A DNA stretch of 64,000 nucleotides from Mesoplasma photuris ATCC 49581 (GCF_000702725.1 NZ_JNJI01000002.1:248001-312000), one strand, 5' to 3'. Counted from the stretch's first letter, positions 10,930 through 20,751 are shown. Notes: generated by a model from the letters alone, not told the origin. Numbers and translations: made by a program.

Positions 10930-12267
10930 ATGGACAATCAGACAAATAATACAATTCTGGAAAATGCTGAGAGAACGGTCTTAGCAATCGCTTCGCATTC
11001 CCCAAATGCATTGCCCGAAATTTTAATGCGCTTAACAGCTGATGATTTTTATTTTGGTAATCATAAATTGGTTTATCAAGCAATCATTGATTTAAGTGCA
11101 ACTTCTAAAGAAATTTCGACAACAACAATTGCTGATGAGTTAGAAAAAACAAGCAAATTATCGCAAGCTGGTGGAATTCAATTTTTAGCTTCAATTGGTG
11201 ATTATTTCTTCACTGATGAAGGTGTTGAAGATTATATTGATATAGTTTTTAAAGCTTCAGCTGGTAGAAAACTAGATGCGACTTTATCTAATATTGCTGA
11301 ATTAAGAAAATCAAAGGGTGATATTAATTCAATCTTAGATAAAGCACAAAGAGATTTATTAGAAATTGATTTGTCATCAAAACAAAGTGACATAATCACA
11401 ATCTCTAATTCAGCTAAAAAAGTAGTAAATAAAATTAGAGAATTAGAACAAAGACCAAATACTCTAACAGGTGTAACTACTGGTTTTGCTAAATTAGATA
11501 AAATTACATCAGGTTTACAACCATCTGATTTCATTATCTTAGCAGCACGACCATCTATGGGTAAAACTGCATTCGCCTTAAATTTAGCATTTAATGCAGC
11601 CACTCAAGGTGAACATGATGCTGTGGCAATATTCTCTGTAGAAATGCCATCAGAACAACTAACACAACGTATTTTATCAACGATGACTTCAGTTGATTCA
11701 ACAAAATTAAGAACCGGTAAAGGTTTAGATAAAAAAGACTGAAGTGATATTAATAAAGCAAACGACAGGTTAGAAAGTACTAAGATTTTTATTGATGATA
11801 CACCAGGTATTACAATTCAACAAATTCAATCTAAGTTACATAAATTAAAACGTGATCATGGTGTTACTTTATGTGTAATCGATTACTTACAATTAATAAC
11901 AACACCAGGAGCTAGTGGAAGTGATCGCCAAAACGAAATTTCTAATATCTCTCGTCAGTTAAAAAGAATTGCTCGTGATACAGGAATTCCAATTGTCTGT
12001 TTATCACAACTATCAAGAAGTGTTGAAAAACGTGAAGATAAAAGACCGATGATGTCTGATCTACGTGATTCAGGTGCGATTGAACAAGATGCTGATATTA
12101 TCATGTTTTTATACAGAAAAGATTACTATGAAAATAAAAGCCAAGAAGAACGTGAAGCAGACCCAATTGATGCAACTGAATTGATTATTGCAAAACACAG
12201 AAATGGTTCAACAGGAACTGTTGAATTAACATTTAATAAAGCATTTGGTAAATTTGTAGATATGTAG
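10930..12267 (+). CDS. dnaB: Replicative DNA helicase DnaB
   Basis: 445 residues across two TGA-split pieces. The N-terminal DnaB domain (about 1-110) begins with the NAERTVLAIASHSPNA helix, and the RecA-like helicase domain follows. Walker A is RPSMGKT at residues 207-213 and the Walker B region is VCVIDYLQLI-like; SQLSRSVEKREDKRP and LRDSGAIEQDADIIMFLYR are also typical. It unwinds DNA at the fork as a hexamer. Called dnaC in Bacillus. One base separates it from rplI, a pairing common in Firmicutes and Mollicutes. Confidence 0.96.
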
Positions 12268-12295
12268 AAAAATAGGTTCAAAACCTATTTTTTAT
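12268..12295 (+). terminator. Terminator of rplI-dnaB
   Basis: AAAAATAGGTT (12268-12278), loop CAA, AACCTATTTTT (12282-12292), immediately after the dnaB stop codon. Confidence 0.88.
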
Positions 12296-12297
12296 TA

Positions 12298-12303
12298 TAT
12301 AAT
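12298..12303 (+). promoter_or_regulatory. -10 box of the lipoprotein gene at 12335
   Basis: TATAAT directly after the dnaB terminator; any -35 element would lie within the terminator hairpin. An AGGGGGA ribosome-binding site follows before the ATG. Confidence 0.5.
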
Positions 12304-12334
12304 TAAAAATATGATTGCTTAATCAGGGGGAACA

Positions 12335-13756
12335 ATGAAAAAATTACTTTCAATTTTAACAGCAGTAACAGTTGGTGGAACCACAGCCACTACTGTTGTG
12401 GCTTGTGGTGTTAAAACTCATAGTATTAAAACTACTGCTGATTTTACAGTGACTGACGGGCCATTTTTTAACTATGAAGTAGATGAAAATGGAGAAAATG
12501 GTAAGTACGTTGCTAATAACGACAAAAATACTAATTATACTGCATCAGATAAGGTTGATGAAAGATCAAGAACTAATATGGAAATGTTAGATTCAACACC
12601 AGTTGGTGGAAAATTTTCAGAAATGATGAGATATGCTTTCAACCTATTAAACTTTGGTAAATCAACATCTGTAAATGGTATTGAAAGTCATAGACGAACT
12701 TATTCATTATATCCAGATGAAGAAAATAGTATGTTTACGGTTGATGGATATTACCAAATTGCTGGTGATGAAACAATGACTCAAGAAGAATATTATACTC
12801 ATGATAAATTCCGAGGAATCAATTCTATTCCTGCATTAATTCAATATAATGAATATTTAATGAGTAATCCAAACTTTACCCCAATAACAGAAGTAGATCA
12901 AACTGCATTGAATGCTTTAAATTCTGAAGGTGAAGCTGGCGCAGGTAAAGAATTTGTTAAAGTTTATAAAGGTGAAAAGGATTCTTCATTTATTGAACAA
13001 TCATTTAATCTTGCAGGAAAACCTAAAGTAACTAATGGTCATATTGCAAAAATGGTTGACTCTCAAACAGGCGAAGAAGTAGCGGATGCGGATTTAGTTT
13101 TCAAAGAATTTGGTAAAGTTGCTAAAATCAACGCTGAAAAAAACATCGAGGGTGAAAAAATTGGTGGGTTATCATTGGATCCGTTTAAAACATTAACAAT
13201 TGGTGAAACAGATGTCAACAGTATTCTTAATACAGGAAGTGTTTCATTCAATCCCGTACTTGATGATGATGCATGAAAAACAGAAAATGAAACTTATCAT
13301 ATTTTCAAAAATTCAGATACTCCTACTGGAAAAATTGCAGATATAAATAAATTTGACATTAGAGAAGATAAATCGGAAGGTGATGAAAAAGTTAAACGTG
13401 AAATTTCAGCAAGAAAAGTTTTCTTAGATCCTGTTGGCGCTTTTGATGTAATATATAAATTTAAAGCAGATATGGATGATTCTTCATCAAGCGAATTTGA
13501 TATCAAAGTTGAAATAGATGGATTAAATGCCATTTATCAACCTAAAATTATGGAAATTGTTACTGGTAAAACAACAGATGAAGAGCCTAAAGATATAAAA
13601 CATCAAATAGTTGGTTGACAATTAGTTGGTTACCAATTTAATAATGATGAAATCGCAGCGTTCGATGCTAATGGTGATTCTAAAAAAGATGACTACTCAA
13701 AAGCGATGTTTAAAGACTTAAAATTAAACTTAAAAAGTATTACAAAAAGTAAATAA
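12335..13756 (+). CDS. Predicted lipoprotein
   Basis: 473 residues after reading two TGA codons as Trp. The signal peptide MKKLLSILTAVTVGG... ends in the lipobox VVAC with Cys-24. The mature protein is hydrophilic and acidic, with no further membrane segments and no domain I recognise. It is not clearly similar to the other lipoprotein in the window beyond the signal peptide. It forms a single-gene unit between the dnaB terminator and a weak terminator at 13777. Surface-exposed by inference. Confidence 0.88.
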
Positions 13757-13776
13757 TACAATATATAATAGTAAAT

Positions 13777-13797
13777 GAGGACAAAGTCCTTTTTTAT
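13777..13797 (+). terminator. Weak terminator after the lipoprotein gene
   Basis: AGGAC (13778-13782), AAA loop, GTCCT (13786-13790) followed by seven T. The stem is only five to six pairs. Confidence 0.6.
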
Positions 13798-13842
13798 TTG
13801 GAAAATTTATTATATTAACTACATTTTAAAGAGTATTTTAAT

Positions 13843-13848
13843 TATAAT
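13843..13848 (+). promoter_or_regulatory. -10 box upstream of the ECF S-component gene
   Basis: TATAAT about 30 bases before the ATG at 13878; TACATT (13820-13825) lies 17 bases further upstream. No riboswitch fold is evident in the short leader. Confidence 0.45.
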
Positions 13849-13877
13849 TATATAAATAGTATAAATTAGGGAGAAAT

Positions 13878-14780
13878 ATGGAAAAAATAAGTACTTGGTT
13901 GCTAGAAGAGAGTAATTTAGCATTGGCAACAGCATTTTTTACATTATTCTGTATTTTTGCATATGGAATTTTTGAAATTTCTAATTACAGTTATAAAAGG
14001 AAAAAAAATATTCCCTACAACGGTCTTAAATTCACAACTAGAAACATAACTTATATAGCTATGATGATCGCGGTGTCTGTTGCAGTAACTGTTGTTATAT
14101 CTGTAACACTACCAATTACGGTATTCCCGCCAATTAGAGTTGCCTTTGAAGGTATTATGATAAAAATAACTGGTATGATTTTTGGTCCAGTAGTTGGAAT
14201 AATAGTTGGTTTAATTACTGAAATATTAGCAATGATATTTGTTCCTTCATTTATTCATATTGCTTATTTATTAGTGGCTGTTGGTTTTGGATTTTGATCA
14301 GGACTTGCTTCATTTACTTTTAAACTTAAAGGTAAAAAGCAAATGTATACATATTCAATGATTGTTGGATTTATTTTAATATTTACTGCATTTATGTACT
14401 TTATTTTAGTTGCTAGAGATTCGTCTGATCCGATTTCGTTTTTCGGGTTTGAAATTTCATCAGCATTCTTCCCTATATTCTTCATTATTATGATGAGTGT
14501 AACTTTGGGGGTTATTTCATTACTTACTTTAGTTTTATACTTTACTAAAAACGGTAAATGACTAAATATTGTTTTACCAATTCTTTTAATTTGTACAGTT
14601 ACTGAAGTTTTATCAACAATATTACTTGCTGCATGAGGAGACAACTCATTCATGCAAAGTGGATATATGTCTATGGTTGTTGTTAGATTAGCTCAAACAC
14701 CAATTAAAATTTTATTCAATACAGCTGTTTTAACAACTGTTTATTCAGTTATGAAACCTTTGATCAAAGGTGCAAAATAA
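13878..14780 (+). CDS. ECF-type transporter S component, possibly FolT-like
   Basis: 300 residues, very hydrophobic, with about eight predicted membrane segments. The stretch around residues 60-145 (ITYIAMMIAVSVAVTVV, then PPIRVAFEGIMIKITGMIFGP and a GIIVGLITEIL segment) has the pattern of energy-coupling-factor S components: a small Ala-rich first helix, an arginine loop, and the GP-x-x-G turn. The closest look is to the folate-binding FolT group, but that subtype is a guess. S components normally have about 180 residues; this one has an N-terminal extra segment and a longer C-terminus. The shared EcfA/EcfT module is not in the window. cysS begins nine bases downstream, so the two are co-transcribed. 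Confidence 0.65.
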
Positions 14781-14789
14781 GGAGTTATC

Positions 14790-16097
14790 ATGAAAACAAA
14801 TACTTCATTTTCAAAACCATTACAAGATTTACAACGTAGAGAAATGAATATTTACATGTGCGGTCCAACTGTTTATAACTTTATTCATATTGGTAATGCT
14901 AGACCAGCTGTTTTAGCAGATATGTTTGTAAGATTTTTAAAATCTAAAAAAACACAAATTAATTACTTACAAAATATTACAGATATTGATGACAAAATTA
15001 TTAATAAAGCAATTGAAGAAAACATTTCTGAAAAAGAAATTGCAGAAAAATTTACAAAAGCGTATTTAGAAGATCTAGATAGTCTTAATGTTATGAGACC
15101 CAATAAAATAACTCCTATCAGTGAAAAGATGCCAGAAATGATTTCTTTTATTGAACAATTAATAAATAATGGATCAGCTTATGAAGTTGATGGAGATGTT
15201 TATTTTGATGTTTTAAAATTTGAAAATCAATATGGTAAACTCGCAAATAAAAAACTTGACGAATTAATTGTTGGAGAAAGAATCGCAGTCGATGTTAAAA
15301 AGAAAAGCCCTTATGATTTTTCAATATGAAAAAAAACAAATGTAGGAATAACATGAGACTCTCCATTTGGTAAAGGAAGACCTGGATGACACACCGAATG
15401 TGCTGTACTTATTGATGATTACTTTAATAGTCAAACAATTGATATACATTTTGGTGGTATTGATTTAAAATTCCCACATCATGAAAATGAAAGAATTCAA
15501 TTTATTGCAAAAAACCAAGCAGAAATTGCGAATGTTTGAATGCACAATGGACATGTAACGATCGAAGACGAAAAAATGTCTAAATCATTAGGTAATACAA
15601 TTTTGGTGCGAGACTTTGTTTCAGAAAATGGTCCTGACTTGTTACGTTGAGTATTTATGACAACACACTTTAGACAACCATTAAATATTAACCAAGATAT
15701 TATTGAACAAGGTAAAAAGTTTTTTGTAAAATTGATAAACATTAAGAAAAAAATCACAATGGCATTAATTAGTGGTTTGGTTAATCAAACTAACGAAATC
15801 GATGAAACTAGTTATAATACTTTTAGTGAATATATGAGAAATGATCTTAATACATCGATGGTTTTAACTTTGATCGATGAAATGATGAAAGATATCAATA
15901 AAGATAATAATATTTTAAAATATAACACCCTTCAAATAATTTGTAATGAAATATTAGGATTTATCTTCGACTTTAAGATTACATTTACAAAAGATGATCA
16001 AAATTTATACCAAAAATGAAAACAATTTTTAGTAGAAAAAGATTTTGATGCAGCTGATCAAATCAGAGAGCAATTAATTGAAAGGAACTTAATTTAA
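14790..16097 (+). CDS. cysS: Cysteinyl-tRNA synthetase
   Basis: 435 residues joined across several TGA codons. The class I signatures are visible: [17 protein letters not shown] (the HIGH motif and one zinc-binding Cys), GWHTECA, the [11 protein letters not shown] zinc site, and KMSKSLGN (the KMSKS loop). It charges tRNA-Cys. It is a little shorter than typical CysRS because the C-terminal domain after the helical bundle is trimmed, though [12 protein letters not shown], the usual C-terminal helix, is present. An AAGGAG site precedes the ATG; rlmB starts one base after the stop. Confidence 0.96.
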
Positions 16098-16098
16098 T

Positions 16099-16839
16099 AT
16101 GGAAAATTTAAATTTAATATATGGTAAACACGCCATTGAAGAGTTTCTTTTAAAACACCCTAAAATGGTGAAAAAGATTTGAGTTAAAGATAAAAAATAT
16201 TTAGAAAAATTCACAAATTTAAATGAGTTTAGAATTGAAGTTCAAATTACATCAGAAGAAAAATTTCAAAAAATGTTTTCAGAATATGTTAATCATCAAG
16301 GGATGGTAGCAGAAGTTAAAGAATATAACTATATTCCATTTAAAACAGCTTTAGCAAACATGAATAAAAAAGATAAAAACGTTGTATTAATGTTAGATCA
16401 AATTCATGATCCATATAATTTTGGAGCAATATTGCGATCATCTAGTCTAATGGGAGTTACAAATGTAATCATTCTTGAACAAAGACAAGTTCAAATAACA
16501 CCAACGGTTGTTAAAACTTCAGCAGGTACTGTTTATGACTTAGATGTAACTAAAGTAACAAATTTAAATTCCGTGATTAAACAATTGCAGGAAAATAATT
16601 TTTGAGTTTATTCAACCAACTTAAATAAAGACTCAGTTGATATTAGAAAAGTGGATTTTGCTAATAATTCAGTGATAATAATTGGAAATGAACAAAAAGG
16701 TGTTTCAGAATTAGTCACAAAAAATAGTGATATGAATATCTTTGTTCCATCAACAAAAAGCATCGACTCTTACAATGCATCAGTAGCTGCTTCGTTAGTT
16801 TTATATGAAGTTGCAAATAAATTAAAAATATTTGGTTAG
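16099..16839 (+). CDS. rlmB: SpoU-family 23S rRNA 2'-O-ribose methyltransferase
   Basis: 246 residues. An N-terminal substrate-binding domain (about 1-80, beginning LIYGKHAIEEFL) precedes the SPOUT domain with its trefoil-knot motifs: LDQIHDPYNFGAILRSS (motif 1), GNEQKGVSELV (motif 2) and SYNASVAASLVLYE (motif 3). RlmB-type enzymes methylate a guanosine in 23S rRNA; a tRNA or other rRNA target cannot be excluded. It follows cysS by one base, the standard cysS-rlmB pairing in Firmicutes and Mollicutes. Confidence 0.9.
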
Positions 16840-16869
16840 TGGCAAGATTGTTATTAATTAACTATTCTA

Positions 16870-16875
16870 TATAAT
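16870..16875 (+). promoter_or_regulatory. -10 box of rpmG-secE-nusG
   Basis: TATAAT about 26 bases before rpmG; a GGAGGG ribosome-binding site follows. Confidence 0.55.
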
Positions 16876-16900
16876 ATAAATGAAACGGAGGGTAATCAAT

Positions 16901-17059
16901 ATGGGAGCAAATAGTAGAAAAGCGATTTTAGTTTGTGAAATTTGTTTAAGTAGAAATTATTCTCAAACAAAGAGTACTTTAACTCAAAAAGAAAGATTAG
17001 TAGTTAAAAAGTTTTGTTCTTCTTGTAATCAACATACAACACATAAGGAAACAAGATAA
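16901..17059 (+). CDS. rpmG: Large ribosomal subunit protein bL33
   Basis: 52 residues. Two CxxC pairs (CEIC near residue 13 and CSSC near 38) make this the zinc-ribbon form of L33. The sequence has the usual pattern of an Ile-Leu-Val-Cys start and a C-terminal [10 protein letters not shown]. It opens the rpmG-secE-nusG cluster, a nearly universal arrangement upstream of rplK. The last base of its TAA is the first base of the secE ATG. Confidence 0.95.
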   Translation: MGANSRKAILVCEICLSRNYSQTKSTLTQKERLVVKKFCSSCNQHTTHKETR

Positions 17060-17418
17060 TGTCTGAAAAAGTTTCTAAATCAGAATTAAAAGCAAAAGCT
17101 AAGTTTGAAAAACTTGAACAAAAAAGATTACAAAAAGAACAAAAAATAGCGTCTGGTAAAAAACAAAAAATATCAAGTGACGCTACTGCTAAAATCAAAG
17201 AAATTAAAAAACCAAAAGAAAAACGTAATTGAAAATTGGAATTTAAAGAATTTCCAATCAAGATGGTTAAAGAAGTTGGAAAAATTAAGTGATCAGGAAG
17301 TGATAACTTAACTAGAAAATATATAACAGTACTTATTTTTATGTTGTTATTCGCTGTGGTATTTATCTTCGTTGATTGAGGATTACAAGAATTATTAACA
17401 TTAATCAAAGTAGTATAG
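17059..17418 (+). CDS. secE: Preprotein translocase subunit SecE
   Basis: 119 residues. A charged, Lys-rich N-terminal region (about 1-70) precedes the conserved amphipathic segment (KMVKEVGKIKWSG) and one membrane helix (about 92-112, TVLIFMLLFAVVFIFVDW). The core matches single-span SecE; the long basic N-terminal extension is extra. It partners SecY in the Sec channel. Its start overlaps the rpmG stop by one base and nusG follows after 10 bases. Confidence 0.92.
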
Positions 17419-17428
17419 AGGAGAAAAA

Positions 17429-18088
17429 ATGTCAAAAATTAACATTGCACAATTAGAAGCAGAAATAATGAATGCTGAAGGACAATGATTCGTTGTTAAC
17501 TGTCAAACAGGACACGAAGATAAAGTTCAACAAGATTTAATTATGAAAGTTGAAAATGAAAAATTAGCAGATGAAGTATTCGATGTTAAAATTTCAAAAA
17601 GAACAGTTGAAACACCAACTGGTAATTTAAAAGAAAAGAATAAGTTCCCGGGTTATATTTTCATTAATATGATCATGTCTGAAAGAGCTTGATTTATTAT
17701 TCGTAATACACCAGGTGTAACAGGATTTATTGGTTCTTCAGGAAGAGGAGCAAAACCATTTCCATTATCAACAGAAGAAGTTTTGAATATGTTGATTCCC
17801 GCTGAAGATTTAGTTGATAAAAAAGAAGTTACTGTTGAAGAAACTATGACAACTGAAGAATCAAATAAAGTAAAAGGAATTGCTGTTGCTAAAAAAGAAT
17901 TAAAAACAGCTCCTTTTGAACAAGGAGATGTTGTTTTGGTAATCAACGGTTTACATTCAAACGAAGAAGGAAAAGTTGTTGAAATGGATTACAGTAACGG
18001 AGTTGCTACAATTTCATTAGAGTTTTTCGGAAGATTTGTTAATACAGAAATTCCTTTTGAAGACTTACAACCAGTTAAAGAATATTAA
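17429..18088 (+). CDS. nusG: Transcription termination/antitermination factor NusG
   Basis: 219 residues. The NGN domain begins WFVVNCQTGHEDKVQQDL and contains NKFPGYIFINM and IRNTPGVTGFIG. The KOW domain is FEQGDVVLVINGLHSNEEGKV near the end. An acidic linker of about 40 residues (around 125-165) separates them and makes the protein longer than the usual 180 or so. It binds RNA polymerase and modulates pausing and termination. It ends the rpmG-secE-nusG unit. Confidence 0.95.
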
Positions 18089-18091
18089 TAG

Positions 18092-18111
18092 AGTGCATTG
18101 CACTTTTTTTA
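18092..18111 (+). terminator. Short terminator after nusG
   Basis: AGTGC (18092-18096), ATT, GCACT (18100-18104), then a run of seven T after the C. The same bases contain the -35 hexamer of the next promoter. Confidence 0.6.
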
Positions 18112-18126
18112 TTTTTTCTTTATAAT
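18098..18126 (+). promoter_or_regulatory. Promoter of rplK-rplA
   Basis: TTGCAC (18098-18103), 17-base spacer, TATAAT (18121-18126). One of the best-formed promoters in the window; it is embedded in the nusG terminator. Confidence 0.75.
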
Positions 18127-18146
18127 TATAGAAGGCCGATTTTTAT

Positions 18147-18190
18147 TGTGGGAGAACTGCTTAAATAAACTAGCATTCATTCGGACCACA
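18147..18190 (+). promoter_or_regulatory. Candidate L1-binding leader element of rplK-rplA
   Basis: In the roughly 100-nt leader TGTGG (18147-18151, within GTGGGAG) pairs with CCACA (18186-18190), and TGCT (18158-18161) pairs with AGCA (18172-18175) to form an upper hairpin. The L1-binding site of 23S rRNA has the same GUGGGAG on one side and ACCAC on the other. L1 is known in other bacteria to repress its own operon through an mRNA copy of this site; equivalence here is inferred from the motif. Confidence 0.55.
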
Positions 18191-18235
18191 GCGAGTAAAA
18201 ACCAGTCAACTAAGAAAAATTAGGAGGACACACCC

Positions 18236-18664
18236 GTGGCTAAAAAAATCACACGTATTGCTAAGTTAGAATTTATGGCTATGCAAGCTAAACCAGGAGC
18301 TGAGTTAGCTTCATTAGGTATTAACATGCCTGAATTCACAAAGCAATTTAACGATGCTACTAAAGATCGTGCAGGAGACGTAGTTCCTGTTGTTATTACT
18401 GCTTATGATGATAAATCATTTGATTATGTATTAAAAACTACACCCGCAGCTGTTTTATTATTAAGAGCAGCTGGAATTCAAAAAGGATCTCAAAATCCTG
18501 GGAAAAAAGTTGTTGCTACAATTTCAGCAGACAAAGTTAGAGAAATCGCTGAATATAAATTAGTAGACTTAAATGCTAATTCAGTTGAAGCTGCTATGAA
18601 AATTATTGCTGGTACAGCGAGAAACATGGGAATCAACATTGAAGGTATGGAGGAAACTGTATAA
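18236..18664 (+). CDS. rplK: Large ribosomal subunit protein uL11
   Basis: 142 residues, starting from GTG (18236) eight bases after AGGAGG; no ATG fits. The N-terminal domain has GAELASLGINMPEFTKQFN and the C-terminal rRNA-binding domain has TTPAAVLLLRAAGI and KIIAGTARNMGINIEG. L11 forms the GTPase-associated centre. Its stop codon shares one base with the rplA start (TAATG). Confidence 0.97.
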   Translation: MAKKITRIAKLEFMAMQAKPGAELASLGINMPEFTKQFNDATKDRAGDVVPVVITAYDDKSFDYVLKTTPAAVLLLRAAGIQKGSQNPGKKVVATISADKVREIAEYKLVDLNANSVEAAMKIIAGTARNMGINIEGMEETV

Positions 18665-19347
18665 TGGCTAAAGTTACAAAAAGATTATCAACAGCTTATG
18701 CTAAAGTTGAAAAACATACAGTTTATTCTATTCAAGATGCTTTGAAATTAGCAAAAGAAACTTCAACAACAAAATTCGATTCAACAGTTGAAGTTGCATT
18801 TAATTTAAATATTGATCCAAGAAAAGCTGATCAACAAATTCGTGGAGCTATCGTGTTACCAGAAGGTACAGGAAAAACTCAAAAAGTTTTAGTATTAACA
18901 AATACTAAAGTTAAAGAAGCACAAGATGCTGGGGCAGATTTTGTTGGTGGAGAAGAATTAATCGAAAAAATTTCTAAAGAAAACTGATTCGAATTCGACG
19001 TTATCGTTGCTACACCAGAAATGATGGCTAAATTAGGAGCAATCGGGAAAGTTTTAGGACCAAAAGGTTTAATGCCAAACCCTAAAACTGGAACAGTTAC
19101 TATGGATGTTGCTAAAGCAATTGATGAAATTAAAAAAGGTAAAATTGAATACCGTGCTGATAAAGAAGGAAATGTTCACACAATCATCGGAAAAGCATCA
19201 TTCACTTTAGAAGCTTTAGAAGCAAACTTCAAAGCTATCGTTTCAGCAATTAGAGCAGCTAAACCTCAAACAGTTAAAGGTGATTACTTTATTAATGTAA
19301 CTATCTCAACTACAATGGGTCCTGGAATTAAAACTGAAATTAACTAA
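18664..19347 (+). CDS. rplA: Large ribosomal subunit protein uL1
   Basis: 227 residues over one TGA codon. Typical blocks: [14 protein letters not shown] at the start, [41 protein letters not shown], and the C-terminal GPGIKTEIN-like end. L1 forms the mobile stalk at the E site and is the likely regulator of this operon through the upstream leader. Overlaps the rplK stop by one base. Confidence 0.97.
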
Positions 19348-19358
19348 TTAAAACAATT

Positions 19359-19380
19359 AAAACCGCAAGGTTTTTTTATT
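19359..19380 (+). terminator. Terminator of rplK-rplA
   Basis: AAAACC (19359-19364), GCAA tetraloop, GGTTTT (19369-19374) and a T tract. Confidence 0.82.
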
Positions 19381-19429
19381 TTTTCAGAAGTATTTAAAAC
19401 TGATTAAAAAAATGTTATTATATTATTGC

Positions 19430-19545
19430 TATTAGTACCGAAGAAAGTAACCGGGATTTATCCCTTAATCTGTTACCGAGGAAAAATGTTTTTACTTTAA
19501 AAAAACTTTTTTGTTTTCCTCGGATTTATACCGAGGTTTTTTATT
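19430..19545 (+). promoter_or_regulatory. L10 leader with attenuator, rplJ-rplL
   Basis: The leader from about 19430 has the ribosomal protein L10 leader pattern (AGTACCGAAGAAAGTAACC...). CCGAGG (19476-19481) can pair with CCTCGG (19518-19523), an antiterminator. Alternatively CCTCGG pairs with CCGAGG at 19531-19536, followed by six T, an intrinsic terminator. The two helices exclude each other. Binding of L10(L12) is known in other bacteria to tip such leaders towards termination. Confidence 0.8.
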
Positions 19546-19574
19546 GGTTTTATTAGAACAAAGGAGGAATGTAA

Positions 19575-20075
19575 ATGTCAAATACAAGACCTGCACACGC
19601 AAAAAAAGCTGAAGTTGTTGCTGAGATCGTAGCAAAAATTAACGCCGCTCAAGGTGTTGCTGTTGCTGAATACAAAAACTTAACAGTTGCTCAAATGACA
19701 ACTTTCAGACGTGAAGCTTTAAAACAAGGAATTGAAGTTAAAGTTTATAAAGATTCTTTATTTAGAAGAGCAGCTGATGAAGCTGGAAAATCTGAATTAA
19801 ATGAATTCTTAACACAACAAAATGTATTTATCTTCTCAAACGAAGACGGAGTAGCTGCTTCTAAATTAGTAGCTAAATTCGCTAAAACAAACGAAGATAT
19901 GAAATTAAAAGCTGGTATCTACGAAGGAAAAGTTATGGATACTGCTGCAATCAACGAAATTGCATCTTTACCTTCAAAAGATGAATTATACTCAATGTTT
20001 GCATCAAGCCTTATTTACCCATTACGTCAAGTTATGGCTGTAATTAACGCAGTTGCTGATACTAAATCAGAATAA
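19575..20075 (+). CDS. rplJ: Large ribosomal subunit protein uL10
   Basis: 166 residues. It starts with an Arg/Lys-rich helix (RPAHAKKAEVVAEIVAKI), then GVAVAEYKNLTVAQMTTFRREA, VYKDSLFRRAADEAG, and the ASSLIYPLRQVMAVINAVAD helix that carries the L7/L12 dimers. AGGAGG lies before the ATG. L10 binds 23S rRNA at the stalk base and is the probable effector of the leader upstream. Confidence 0.96.
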   Translation: MSNTRPAHAKKAEVVAEIVAKINAAQGVAVAEYKNLTVAQMTTFRREALKQGIEVKVYKDSLFRRAADEAGKSELNEFLTQQNVFIFSNEDGVAASKLVAKFAKTNEDMKLKAGIYEGKVMDTAAINEIASLPSKDELYSMFASSLIYPLRQVMAVINAVADTKSE

Positions 20076-20149
20076 CAATTATTTAAAACATTATAAAAAT
20101 ATAGTGTACTAAATGGCAAAATATTAAATAAATAAAGGAGACCATTATC

Positions 20150-20518
20150 ATGGCTATTACAAAACAAGATATTATTAATGCATTAGAAGAAATGAAATTA
20201 GCTGAATTAAACGAATTAGTTAAAGCAATCGAAGAACACTTTGACGTTGTTGCTTCAGCAGGATTCGCAGCAGCAGCACCAGTTGCAGCAGCAGCTGGAG
20301 AACCTACAGAAGTAGCAGTAGTTATTACTGCAGTAGGTGGAGAAAAAGTTAAAGTTATTAAAGTTGTTAAAGATTTAACAGGTTTAGGATTAATGGATGC
20401 TAAAAAAATGGTTGATGGAGCAACACCAATCACAGTTAAAGAAAACGTTAAAGTAGAAGACGCTGAAGCAATGAAAGCTCAATTAGTTGAAGCTGGTGCA
20501 TCAGTAGATTTAAAATAA
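20150..20518 (+). CDS. rplL: Large ribosomal subunit protein bL12
   Basis: 122 residues. N-terminal dimerisation helices (ITKQDIINALEEMKLAELNELVKAIEEHF), an Ala-rich hinge (about 38-52), and the C-terminal factor-binding domain with KVKVIKVVKDLTGLGLMDAKKMVDG. It recruits elongation factors to the ribosome. It lies 74 bases after rplJ and is followed by a terminator. Confidence 0.97.
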   Translation: MAITKQDIINALEEMKLAELNELVKAIEEHFDVVASAGFAAAAPVAAAAGEPTEVAVVITAVGGEKVKVIKVVKDLTGLGLMDAKKMVDGATPITVKENVKVEDAEAMKAQLVEAGASVDLK

Positions 20519-20537
20519 TCTAGAGTTTTATAAAACC

Positions 20538-20563
20538 AAAATAGGCTATGCCTATTTTTTTTA
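20538..20563 (+). terminator. Terminator of rplJ-rplL
   Basis: AAAATAGGC (20538-20546), TAT loop, GCCTATTTT (20550-20558) and more T. Confidence 0.85.
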
Positions 20564-20692
20564 TTGTTTAACAAAGAAAAGGTCAGTTTATTAAATGACA
20601 AAATTTCTAAAAATGTAGATTTTATAAGGTCTATATGTTGTTTTCCACAAGATAATAGTTTAAAATTATATAAATTGAGTCTAGTTTAGTTG

Positions 20693-20736
20693 TTAAGAGC
20701 TTCTACTATTCTCTTAATTTTGTCTAAAGGACAAAA
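20693..20736 (+). promoter_or_regulatory. Tandem hairpins in the leader of the Fic-like gene
   Basis: Two perfect 7-bp stems lie back to back: TTAAGAG (20693-20699) with CTCTTAA (20711-20717), and TTTTGTC (20718-20724) with GACAAAA (20730-20736). They end five bases before the AGGGGAG ribosome-binding site of the gene at 20752. Neither is followed by a T tract, so they are not simple terminators. A -10-like TATAAA (20669-20674) lies upstream. The rest of 20564-20692 shows only weak dyads. Confidence 0.5.
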
Positions 20737-20751
20737 AGTTAGGGGAGCATA

